A stretch of 64,000 bases of DNA from Ophiodon elongatus (lineage: Eukaryota; Chordata; Actinopteri; Perciformes; Hexagrammidae): positions 3,006,001 to 3,070,000 of the forward strand of contig JACSYO010001818.1 of the NCBI GenBank assembly GCA_016806645.1, in the 5' to 3' direction. The translations under genes and the position numbers were made by a program. The notes beneath the pieces are model-generated. The model was not told the DNA's origin and searched no databases. It worked only from the letters and a program-made list of their open reading frames with translations. Below are positions 52,033-63,300 of the stretch, in pieces; position 1 is the first letter of the stretch; the number at the start of each line of letters is the position of its first letter.

Positions 52033-55000
52033 GTCTATCTATCTGTGCGTCGTTCTCGAGGGCAAACAGCGTTTGTCCTTTAATTTGATGGAAGTCACTT
52101 ACTCGTCGTTGTCTGTGCAAGTCCAGTGGAAACCTCTGGACCGGAGGATCTTGATCAAGTCTACAACGGATCCTTGACTACATGATTCTCTGTAGAAGAG
52201 GAAAAACAAAGGACTTGATTTTATGGATTTAAATATTAACCACTATTAGTCACCGTTTACAAAGCTGTAACTAATGGCAATAACAATGATAGCAATAATA
52301 ATAATATTAATAATAATAATTTATAGATCAGTTATAAGCCATTAAGAAGAGCAACTCTTGGGTTTATCCTTTGTTTTTGGGAACAATTCAATTCAGCTTT
52401 ATTGTCAAACCAGGAAACATAGTCTTGATATTCCAAGATATTTGTGGGGTTTTAAGTTTTCTAACAAGCCATATTGTTTGCAGTTAAAAGTATTTACAAG
52501 GGAATAAATGGATTTTGGTCCAAATTCCAAAGAAGGATCTTCACGATGAATTCAAGAAGCAGACGTGTTTTCTGGTGGCATGAAATGACAAGTAAGTCAT
52601 TTGTAATACCTTACACACCCTTTGCAAAGGGTGTGTAAGGTATTACAAATGACAACTAAGTCAATAGTTATACATTACACACCCTTTGTAAAGGGTGACT
52701 TATTGGAAACTAATGAATCATGTGAAAGTCCAGATCCAACAGTCTACTGTAACACAACATATCAGCTGTTTTTATCCTCACATAAAAGGTCCGTCGAGGT
52801 TGGTCACCACCTTTACGTTGACATAATCCACCCTGCATGGGTCCAGGCTGTCCAGTTCAACACTTGCAAACATGCTGTGAGTTAAAAAAAGAAGAAGAAA
52901 TAAATATACATGTTATACACACTCAACAAACACCTTTGCTAAAACAGTTGCTTCTTAATTTATTTATATACCTTTTCCTATTGAAGGCGTTGACAATCGA
53001 CCCATTCAGTAATACAGTGATGTTGCCAGACGCCATTTCTGCAAACTAACAAACGGGTGAAGAAATTTGCACGAGAGCAATTATTCCACTGCTGGTTTTG
53101 GAGCAGTATGTTGCATATGAATGATAAACAACACAGCTGTGTGCACTGTACTGAAACATATCAGCAGCTTAGACAGTAAACTCACATTCTTTGAGGCTTG
53201 CCTCCACAAGGAATACACTGGGTGATCTTTAAATGCCTCCCACACCGGACAGGAACTGTAATCAAAACCTGTGGTGTCAAATTGACAGATATTAGTTAAA
53301 AAAAGTGTCATCAACTTGATAATATTCAAATGAGACATGAATGAATGATGAGAAACACAGGTTTAGGTGTTGAGGTGACCTGCAATGACAAATAAAAAAC
53401 AAAAAAAATCCTTAGCTGCCTGAACCGTGATATTTAATCTGGATATCAGTGCTGCCAAGTACCTCAACTCCAACAAATTAATTTATGCGTAATGTTATAT
53501 CACGATTGAGTTACTTCAGTGTTTACCAACTTGGAGGTCACGACCCCTTCAATGGATCACAAGATAAATCTTATGGTCTGTGTTATAATTAATTGGACAG
53601 GGTAGAAGAAAATTGTTGTTCTGCTACGGCCAGATGTTTCTCTAGTCTTTGCTTCGTTTCTTGTGAATGTTTTTCAAAAGACAATCCCTCTTTTATTTTG
53701 TTTCAGTTGTCTCGCTGTTGTTAAAACTAGATATGATCTACCTGAGTCTTCCTCTTGTCCACACCAGACGAGGTCGTTGAACATGTAGCCAACCAGCGTG
53801 TCCTCCAGGGTCCAGAAGTGACGTTCAACAGCTGTGTAGCTGTGCATCAGCCTCTTGGTTTTACTCCAGAAGAGACACTAGACATAAGGGAAAGGAAGTA
53901 TAAAGCAGCTTAACTCAAAGGTCTCCCATCTGATAATAATCAACTTATATCTAATTTCGGAGCTCTTCTCACCTCATCACGAGGCGACGTCTGTGGAATC
54001 GCAGAAAACATCTGATGATAATCCAACGTCATGTTAAAAGAGGACTGACGGACAACCGACTCCTCAAACTGTCTCCAGATGTCCTCACAGTCAAACCTAC
54101 ATATGAAGAGCAGTCCATCAGTTGGTCGATTGACAGAAAATGTATCTCTATTAATCATTACACGTGCTAAATAAATAAATAAAAAGCTTCTTGAATGTGA
54201 AGATTTGATACTTTTCTCTGTTTTATATCATAGGTAATAGAATATCTTATGTGTCTTTGAGTGCTGATTGGACAAATAAGACATATGAAGATGTCACCTT
54301 GGATTCTGATCCTTTTTTTTACATTTTAGAGGCCAAACAATTAATCTAATAATCATGAAATATGCCAAAATTCACTTGTTTCAGCTTCTCAAATGTGAAT
54401 ATCATTTGGTTTACCACTTTGCTACGATATAAACTAGGAAAACTAGAATGGATATTTTAGAGATCAAGCAATTACTCAGGAAACTAATCCATGGATTAAT
54501 CGATAAAGATTATTATCATTAGTTGCAGCCCTAATGTTTTCGATGCATGTATGCCAAGTGCGGGAAAAGTCATTGTTAATCTCCCAAGTCAGATCCCAGC
54601 ATCTAATGCTTGGGTTTCAAGACCTAAACAAGCCATAATATGTTCTTAACGAAATTGAATGACATTTCAAAATGTTATCCATGAAAGCCTTAAGCCCTTT
54701 GTGAAAGTGAAAACTGACTGTATCTACACATGAAATGACAAATCAGCGTTTCTCAAAAGAAAACTAAGCAGAAACCACTGAACTTAACAGTTATTGTTCA
54801 AGTCGTGGAAGCATGCCTCCCGAAATTTCCCATGAAAATAAAATATCTTTTCATAAGAAGTGTAAGAACATGCCCTCAAGTGTTACTACCCTTCGTGAGC
54901 CAAGATTCTTCTGCTTTGGGAGGAAATCAAGTGTTTCAAGTTTTGCGGCTCATTTCACGTGTGACCAAGTTAAAAGTTGTTAAACTGGAGTCCCACTCGA

Positions 55001-55166
55001 GATTGTAAAAGTTAGAACACGAGTATGAGTCCTCGTGCAGTATACGTTACCTCAAGCTCGGGTTAACGAGTGTGATGTAATTGTAGCATCTTCCAACCAC
55101 AATGTGTTTGATGTTGGGGGTAGTCCCCAGCTGTGCTCTCGGTTGACCGGGGCAGAGCAGGGACAT
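51817..55166 (-). CDS. Second ADP-ribosyl cyclase, BST1/CD38-like
   Basis: NAD glycohydrolase / ADP-ribosyl cyclase family. Exons: 55166-55051 (uncertain 5' edge), 54096-53973, 53877-53742, 53268-53186, 53045-52972, 52874-52782, 52189-52103 and 51916-51817. Exon sizes and phases mirror cd38, giving about 270 aa. Catalytic positions are intact: W84 (LFWSK), E105 (TLED), W147 (YSLWRQ) and E184 (FASVEL). It lacks the human CD38 C119/C201 pair, as BST1 does (SPRDE before LFW; MASGNITVLLNGS). It also lacks the C99/C180 pair, and gains cysteines in ECLFW and LDPCRV. The end (QCIQNPKQSSCQKC, then LRRSLRFN) has no GPI or membrane signal. The assumed start MSLLCPGQPR is not a clear signal peptide, so an upstream exon may be missing. 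It is tandem with cd38 and on the same strand. Confidence 0.85.
52001..52032. repeat. CTGT tetranucleotide microsatellite
   Basis: Eight CTGT units in the last intron of the second cyclase gene. Confidence 0.9.
52596..52653. repeat. Perfect 58-bp palindrome
   Basis: Arms 52596-52624 and 52625-52653 are exact reverse complements with no spacer. The centre reads caccctttgcaaagggtg. A related imperfect palindrome, cacccttt-gt-aaagggtg, follows at 52679-52696 after a second tacattacac word. It lies in the intron between exons 6 and 7 of the second cyclase gene. The structure resembles a head-to-head MITE or palindromic element. Confidence 0.9.
54190..54532. repeat. MITE-like repeat, 'ctgcaactaa' type, copy 3
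   Basis: Contains agatgtcaccttggattctg and ttcagcttctcaaatgtgaa, and ends ttagttgcagccctaatg. It lies in the first recognised intron of the second cyclase gene. Confidence 0.6.
55051..55166 (-). CDS. Second cyclase, first recognised exon
   Basis: GRCYNYITLVNPSLR lines up with GRCAEYRALLSPEQR-type sequence of BST1. The donor gtaacg leaves phase 2, which fits exon 2 (FDCEDIW). The frame is closed upstream by TAA. Acceptor-like AGs also lie inside the exon, so the true 5' edge may be an acceptor rather than the ATG at 55166. Confidence 0.55.
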
Positions 55167-55699
55167 AATGAACCCTTTGAAAGTGAACACAAAGACGGAG
55201 GAATGAACACATTACCTATCAAATTTGGGAGGCGCACATCAAAAGGAGCAAAAAAGAGAAAGAAATGTGGGAAAGTTACTTACACACTGTCACGCTGATC
55301 ATTACAGAGTAATCAGATGTTTGAGAGGAGCTCATGATGATGAGACCCTGGACTGCCTCAGCCGCTTGTTGGTACACGATTTAATTCACCTTACTGTAGA
55401 TCAACAGTTTTTGATTTGACTCCTGGCCAGCACGTTCTCAGGAGCACCACAAGGTGTGTGTTTGCTGCCGCGTGATTGATGGAAATGTTCTCATTTACAA
55501 AAAACTTCCTCCCACGTTTTTTCTTTTTCTGTCAAACCGGGCAGCCTTTCAGATACCCCTGCAGGAGATTTGAACACATAATTATGGCTGACCTTTAGAA
55601 AACAATTAATGCCCTGGCATATCAAGGAGATAAACAAAATATACACATTTCTGTTTTAAATTATAGTAGTTAGCACATGCAATCATAAAAAAACACGAG

Positions 55700-55790
55700 A
55701 CGGTAGGTACACATACCCAGTTTTATAATCCAGTGAGAAAACGTAGTAGTAAATGCTCACCATGTTCGATGCAGAAGGTGAACTTTCAAT
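55700..55790 (-). other. Possible upstream first exon of the second cyclase
   Basis: On the minus strand an ATG (near 55763) opens MVSIYYYVFSLDYKTG and meets a good donor, gtatgt, in phase 2. Another donor, gtgagc, lies directly after that ATG. Either could splice to an internal acceptor of the exon at 55051-55166. I cannot choose between these from sequence alone. Confidence 0.25.
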
Positions 55791-56332
55791 AAATGGCTTG
55801 ATGCTCTAGTCGGATTTCTGCACAAATCGAGTCCCGCTGTGTTGTGATCGGTTGCGTCCCCTCCTCTCACGGATAGTGCTTGACATGACCGAGAGACAGC
55901 CCACTGAGACATGCTTTAAGGGCAGAGGATTTTATTTTTTTCCCAGCTTCCTGTAGCAAAGAGCAGATTCACATGACTCCCATTATGGAATCTCCACACA
56001 CAGAGTGTCCGCTGTTCTCTGGGTCATGGTGTGATGGGCTGGAGGAAGAATATGTGGTTATCTTCATTATTGGATACCCTGAATTGTTGTTATTATCATC
56101 ACTATCAACTCAATTCATCAGACAATGTGTACAGTATGTCTCAAAATGAGCCCGCAGCATTTTGTGTAAATGTTGTTTTGTGAAGTGGCCTACTACTTTT
56201 TATTTTTTGTAAACGGGAAAAACATTCAAGGACGACAGGTAAGTGTTCATACAGGTTAACATATCAATTACACTGAGTCGTTTTCCTTCATTCTTCATAG
56301 TTGGTACTTTACTTGCAAGGCTTAAAGCTACC

Positions 56333-56440
56333 ACAAGGAACTTTCATTTTGTGTTGATTTTGGCGGTCCTTGTGGACAAAAGCGGTATTGTTTTCGAGCG
56401 CCAGGATCCCTTGAGAAAAACTCATTTTACTGTTTGACAG
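56333..56440. repeat. Unnamed interspersed repeat, copy 3 of 3
   Basis: Contains aaggaactttcattttgtgt, gattttggcggtcc, tgtggacaaaagcggta and gagaaaaactcattttactg, in the same order as the starts of copies 1 and 2. It ends abruptly next to a LINE fragment. Confidence 0.65.
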
Positions 56441-56990
56441 TTTACCTTGATGCCTCCACTTTGCCTCCCTGATGCTATCTTTCAGTCTTGCTCTGGCGAA
56501 GCTGTATGCTTCCTTCTCACCCTCACCTCACCTCACCTCACCTCTCCATTCATCCAGGCTTTCTGGTCAGGGAACTATTTTAAAGTCTTTATGATCATTA
56601 CATCCTCAGCATATTTGCTGATGTATGAATTCTCTGATTAATGTCTTTGCCCTTGGTGATGGCATTGCTTAACATGTGCCAGTCTTAAAATTCAAAACAG
56701 TCCCGTAGAGCAGCTGCAGTCTCATCTGTCCACACTTGAACTGCTTTTCTTGATGGTTTGGCTCATGGAATTAACTGGGCGTAAGTAGGCTGTGGTCTGA
56801 TTGTTCACAGCGGGGGCATGGGAGGACTTTGTAGCTACCAGGAATAGTCGTGTAAACATGGTCCATGTGCACTGTTTCCTCTGAGAAAACCAGATCTGAG
56901 GTTTACTTGATAGAATCATTGGCGGTTGTTTTGTCATGTGTCTGCTAGTGACCTCATCCTGTGGTGGATTTTTGGGAATTTGCATTTGAA
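56440..56990 (-). pseudogene. Decayed LINE ORF2 fragment
   Basis: On the minus strand, pieces read MDHVYTTIPGSYKVLPCPR, EQSDHSLLTPS, then WTDETAAALRDCFEF, ending EAYSFARARLKDSIREAKW. This matches the stretch between endonuclease and reverse transcriptase of CR1/Rex1-type fish LINEs, with several stops and frameshifts. A short tandem tract of cctca units sits inside it (56520-56542). Confidence 0.65.
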
Positions 56991-59850
56991 GAAAAGTTTA
57001 TTTCTCATCATTGCAAATGAGGGGAACCTGAATGACTTAGGAAGCTTAAATAAAGGTTTGAATGAAGGAATGAAAAGGATTAACAGGCGCGACAGTGGCA
57101 CTGGTAATTTTGAGCTTGTGAGTCTGTGTTTTGAGGCCTCATGTCCCGATGTGATCCTGCACACACCGACTGTAGCAGGAACTACCACAGAAACGGTTCT
57201 TTGTAGTACTTTGCTCCAGATTTTGTGACCAATCACATGCAGTCAATAAATTTAACAAGTATGTAGTTGTAGTAGATCAAAATGAAGACTGAGTTTGAAG
57301 AAGTAAGGAGGTAGAAAGTGGTTTGCTTTGGTGTCGCAAGATGGTCTCGCATTACTTTAGTTTTGTTAATATATGTATCGACAGAAACAAATTTGTAGGG
57401 AGTCTAAGAGAGACCTTGGATAGTTTTATTGAATGTTTTCGTCAAACACAGAAAGTGTGAATTGACTGAGTGTGATTCTCATTTTACTGCCTTGTCTTAA
57501 AATAAAGAAAGAAACAGTTTTCTATGTTGGAGGATAGATTCAAGGAATGCCTAACTGTTGACTGTAAGACTTCTGCTTATCATGATTTTGAATTCTGCCA
57601 CCTCTTTGTGCGATGAAGTCCACCTGAGGGTAAATCTGTCCGACAGTTTGAATAAAATAGTGCTCTTTTGATGAAAAGCTACCTTGAATTCTCCAAGGCA
57701 TCAATACACTCTCTGTTTTCTGTTCAGATACTAAGAACAATTTTTCACTATAATAAAAAGGACAAGTCAACAATTTAGTATTTCTATTTAAGAATGTGTA
57801 ATTTGTTGCCTCATTTTTTTCATTTATTTTCACTATCATTGAGAATAATCTTATTTCACAATTTTGCACTCACTTGATTTTAGTTCATGAAGTCTAAACA
57901 TACATGAACAAGTCCTTCACGATGATTCCTAAACGTGTTTTATGAGACCAGCAGCCACAAACAAATACAACAACAAAACGATGCAGAAAAGCAACCAATT
58001 CCTATATTTCCTTTTCCTAATTTTACTTGACTAAAGTGACAAAAAGTACTTTTGAAGTTCTGGAGTTATATGCAAAGTCTTATACATCGAAGAATGTGCA
58101 TATTAAGCTTTAGGGAAATAGGTTTTAACATGTATTTCCTTAAACGCCGACGCCCTGCAGCAATAAAGGTTTCTACACAAGAAGCCGATACATCTGTGCA
58201 TTAGATCCCACACAGTGCTGCTGCTGCCACCGTCTGGCCAAAAAAAAGAGTTTGTGTGTTAACTAAATATACACTGTTAAAACAAGGCATATGATTTCCT
58301 CCCAAGCTGTCTCGAACAACTTGCATATGCATGCTAAAATTAACACCATGGATGTCTAACCCCTAACCCTAAAAAAAAAGTGTCATGTATGAACTAATAT
58401 CAAGATTAAGCAAAAATAATATGCAGTTTTAGGCTATGCTGCTGTGTGGATTTATAGATACATATTGAACCTAGCAACAACAATTCAAGGTATGCTAAAT
58501 AGTTGTAATATTTGTTCTGTTCAAAAAGCAAAATTGGCTCAACTTGGTCATATTGAACCGTGTTGAGGTGGCAAATCTTTCCACAGTCACTAATTCTGAC
58601 TGCTGTATACTAGAAAAGTCCCCTGCTGGAAAACATGTGATGTTGCTACGACAACCGGCAACTGGATATATTTTAATAGTGTGACTTCAATGTTTATTTC
58701 TTATCTATTCCATCCTGATTGTTGATAAATGTAACATAAAATACAGTTAATATGAATGTGAAACATAGAATATAAAAAAAAATTACTTTAAAAGGTGCTT
58801 TTATGACAGTAAAGAAAAACTATAGTCAGAACAGTCCAAACTCCAGGAGAGCTGATTCATTCAGCCCACTCCAGCTCCCAGTAACAACGTCCCCCGAGGC
58901 ATCTGGCTGCACGGCACCTCCCAGTGGTCAAATGTCTCTGGGTGGTCGGGGGACTGGCAGACTGCTCCACGTATGTGTGGGCTTCAGTGCAGTCTTCTGA
59001 GAGGCCGAGCTCAGGGGGGCCGTGTTTGGATCCAGAGTGAGGTCCTGCCAGTCATTTTTTTTTTTTTTTGCTGAAGAAGGAGCTGAAAGCGTTTCTCTTG
59101 TGAACACATTTGTATTACTTTTCCACACACATCAACAAACCACACACCTCCTACGACCGATACATAACTCATATTCCCTATTTCTTCCTGTTAGTATTCA
59201 CAGTACTTGAGACACTATTTGGATAAGTCTCATGTTCTTGTATTGCCACCAAAGCATTTGTTCACTTTATGTCTTGTTTGTGTTTCAGAACAAGACACTT
59301 AATTGAACCTGAATGTTATTTAAAACAAAGGGTTTAGTCCACTTTACAGAAAGGCAAAACGATAACGCCTGAATGTCACAGATGTAACAGATTAAGATAA
59401 AGTAAGAGTAGAAAGATTAGATACAACTGTAACACTATTTATCCCGAGGGAAGAGTTAGTGTGCAGCAGTTGCTGCGCAAAGTAGGAAAGAGTAAGAATT
59501 AGGAGTGCAAATATCAAATATCAATAAGTTGCAGATCCAAAATATACACGACACAATATTACATAAAAACTCACACTTCAAATCATCCATTATTGCTGCC
59601 TCTCTTTGCCTCCTTCTGATACATCCATGTGTCTGTCAACAAGTTTCATTATTTTATTTTTTTAATATAATTATTTATTCAACAATTGCACGTGTACAAT
59701 TACATAAATTGCCGATAACAAATGGCAAAATACATTTAAATACATTTAAACTAACCGCAAAGAATAACAAATAGACAGAAAAAAGCAATAAGTTAAAGAA
59801 AATCGTTACAATTTTTCAGTTTCCTTTCTGGAGAAATGACAGCCTTCTAG

Positions 59851-59896
59851 CCAATGAGAACAGCGATGTCACAACCGGCGGTATTTATTGACCAAT
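59851..59896 (+). promoter_or_regulatory. impa1: impa1 promoter with two CCAAT boxes
   Basis: CCAAT at 59851-59855 and 59892-59896, both followed by gaga, lie about 80-120 bases before a likely non-coding exon ending cccgag before gtgggt (59975). There is no TATA box. This fits a housekeeping promoter. Confidence 0.55.
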
Positions 59897-59929
59897 GAGA
59901 GCGAGAGATTTACTAACGGTCCCGCCCTC

Positions 59930-59975
59930 CCACAAGCTAGCTGAAAGTCAGGGAGGAAGTCAGTCCGGTCCCGAG
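59930..59975 (+). other. impa1: Probable impa1 non-coding first exon
   Basis: Sequence downstream of the CCAAT boxes ends at a donor-like gtgggt (59976). It would splice to the acceptor tctcaacag at 60269, just upstream of the coding start. The 5' end is not defined. Confidence 0.35.
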
Positions 59976-60336
59976 GTGGGTTGAGTTAGCTTTAGCTCAT
60001 TAATCACTCACTACTGTGGTTTATTACAACTTGAATTAAGGCGTCACGAAGCTGCCTGTCTAAACCGTGAACGTTGAGTTTGAAGCTGAGCCTGTTATCA
60101 CGCAAAGTTACAGTCTATTGGTTTAAAAGCTGACTTTCGTAGAGATCTAATTCAGCTACCGTGACAATTTGCTTGCTTAATCTTTTCAGCCTGAAGCTCG
60201 TCGGTTATCTGTAACTGTGACGTCAGACGTAAACTAACCGCTCTGTTTTCTTTTTTTTTTTCTCAACAGGAAACCAAACGTGACTCTGGTAATATAACGT
60301 TTTGTTTTGTGGCTCCTCATCCCTAACTACATCAAC

Positions 60337-63300
60337 ATGAGTGATCCTTGGCAAGAGTGTATGGATCACTGTGTGGAAGTCACCAAAAAGGCTGGGCAGG
60401 TGAGTGAATGCTTATTTTTTTTTTTAATGCAATGGTCTGGAAATCACTTTATTTGAGTTGTGCATCCACTTGTTTGTGTATCACAGCAGAAGTGACTTGC
60501 AGGTGAATGATATGATCACAGAGGTGAGATCCAGGAGAAGTGATTTAACGAGACAACATTCACGTGCAACCCAATAAAAAAAGTCTGACTGTTTCAAACA
60601 GTGAATGAAGCCGAAGTTTGGACTGAAAATAATGCATTTTGAATATTTGTTCAGGCATCTGTTGGAAAAGGCGAAAGCATTTCAAGAGATAGACAGGGAT
60701 TTTACTAAAACATGTATTTAAAGACAGGGAAGTACAAATTAACTTTTTTTCCCCCTGTATTTTCAGTTAGGACCATTCAATTAGCATCCATGAATTATGA
60801 GTTTGTGATACAACATTCATAATAAAATGTAGAAATAATATAAACTAAACAAGACTTTTTCTTGCTGCAAAGCAAAAGCATTTGCAAAAAAATTTCAAAA
60901 AATATGGGCTTACAGCAAGTTTCTTTTAATGTTATCAATGTGAGTATGGAAAGTTAAATTGTCATCCAGCTACGTTATATTATAAACGTATCTACCTACC
61001 TTTAGTAAAGTAACATTAAAACACAATAAAGACTCTCTGACCCGTCACTGCCAACAGTGTGTGGCCATAACAACGGGACACGTTGGGGTTTAATTAAAGT
61101 GCCAGATGTATTCAGTCATCCCAAAAAAGGAAATCCTCTTTGCTGAGTTTCTCATTGTTGTGTTCCTGCCAGATGATCCGTGAGGCGCTCCAGAAGGACA
61201 TCGCCGTCATGCAGAAGAGCTCGCCAGTTGACCTGGTGACCGAGACGGACCAGGAAGTGGAACAGCTCATTATTTCCTCCATCAGGGAGAAGTACCCCGC
61301 TCACAGGTATTTGACCCGAGAGACACGAGAGGTGCTTTGAAAGTAGTCCAGCACACGTGACGGTACATTTTTATTCAGTCTCTCGAGGTTTGGTCCTTTT
61401 TTTATTTTTTTGCTTTCATCTGTTTTTAACTTCTTTCCTTGTATTTAATGCTGCATTTATCAACATTTCACTTTGCTTACGTTGTTTGTAGTGTGGATGA
61501 TGATGGTTTTCCAGACTTTGGATGCATTATGAGGAATGTACACACTATTGCTCTTATGACTAATCTGGACAGGGATGTAGCCAAGAAATTGGAAAAAAAA
61601 ATCTGTTGTCACGAGCCACAAAAAATAGACAAAACAAATGAAATATTGGACACAGAAAATCTAAATGTTATAATAAATCAAATCTATACATTTGTATTTA
61701 TTCAGTTAACTGTAAATATGAATATCTTAATTTCGGTTGCAAAGCCTTCTCTACACTACCAGAAATAAATTTTCTTAATTTGTTGCTTTATTCATTTTTT
61801 GTCACACTGAAAGTCATCATAATTAAATCTACTCGGGGTCTTTTTAAAAAACTGAAATCAGCAAGTCAAATATCCATCAAGAATAACTGCACAGTGTTCG
61901 CTCCAGGATGCTATAATTGCCTGACATGAAAGAAAAGGTACTGTGGTAGCTATGGTTACAAGTGAAACTGTACCTCATGTGACATAATACTCTTGTAGAA
62001 AAGTCAACGTAAACACAGCAGGCGGAACGTATCAAGTGCAATGGTATCATTGATTTTACAGCTGAGGTAACACCCAAGGATGCATAAAAATATATATATA
62101 TATATTTATTTATTTATTTATTTATTTTCTATCTGTTCTTGAAGTTTCATAGGTGAGGAGTCGGTGGCAGCGGGGGCTCCCAGTATTCTGACGGACAATC
62201 CCACCTGGATCATCGACCCTGTTGACGGCACCACCAACTTTGTTCACAGGTACCGCCTACTGCTAGTTACACGGCTTGGTTGAATACTCGATTCTGATTG
62301 GTCCATTGCGGGATTCTTCGGTCTGTTATTTCTTCACATCAGGCCGCTGCTGTGTATTACAGTTACAGTGGATGCAGCTCTGATCTCCGTACCCAGTGAG
62401 AGGACTCATTAATTTTAAGCGGAAGGAATGAAATAGTTTTGAAATAAAAGAAAAAAACTTTTTTAAATTAATAATCTTTTTTTCTTTTTTTTTAAATGAA
62501 TATATTGTTATATTGATTCGCGTTAGAAGTCGGGCTCCCCCTCTGAACCCTGGGTTAATTTGCCAGTAATGACTGGCTCGCTGCACATTATCCCTTTAAT
62601 ACAAACCATTGAGAAGCCTGATAGGGCACTGGATTTATTTTATCTTTGTCGCTCCTTATCTATTTTTATCTTTTAATTGGGTTCTCTCTCGGATTGTCCT
62701 CTCCGTCAGGGATAATTAGACAATGTAGATGAAACTGAACTGATAATAGAAATTGAATCCTCTGAGCTTAAACCTAAAGGGAGTTCATTAAAGGAATGCT
62801 TTTTTTTAATATTATAAATTCCTTTTGTGCAGGTTCCCTTTTGTGTCCGTATCAATTGGCTTCACCGTGAAGAAAGAGGTATGCTTTATTGTTTGTGAGT
62901 CAAGCGTTTTTTTTTTTTCCCCGACACTGTAACATCTTAATTAAACGAAACCTTCAGATAATAATTACCCCAATAACCCAGAGAATTTCTGATGAGTAGT
63001 ACAGTAGTTTTCTCTTCCTGTATGGCTGCTGTTCTATTCTTAGACCTCCACATTCATCACAGCTGCTTTCTGTGCCGTCTCTCGGGTCTCAGATAGAGTT
63101 TGGGATTGTCTACAGCTGCATCGAGGACAAAATGTACACGGCGCGGAAAGGGAAGGGAGCCTTCTGCAACGGAGAGCCCATCAAAGTGTCTGGACAGGAA
63201 GGTAAATATTGCTAATCGCGTCAGGCTTCAGTGCTGCTGTTCTCAACAAGGCCACCAGGTGGCGGCCACGCCACAGCCAGATCCTCTGCTCGACATCTCC

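Larger units (their letters stand above)
55170..59840. other. Spacer between the second cyclase and impa1 (head to head)
   Basis: The two genes diverge from here. It contains the third copy of the unnamed repeat joined to a LINE fragment (56333-56990), and otherwise AT-rich DNA with no supported exon. Confidence 0.5.

Noticed and set aside
51998..56545. Short direct repeats (CTGT and cctca units) as CRISPR-like arrays
   Set aside because: They are plain microsatellites without unique spacers, in a vertebrate genome.
61439..61768. 109-codon + frame in impa1 intron 2
   Set aside because: It has no family similarity and no splice sites in a compatible phase, in AT-rich intron DNA.
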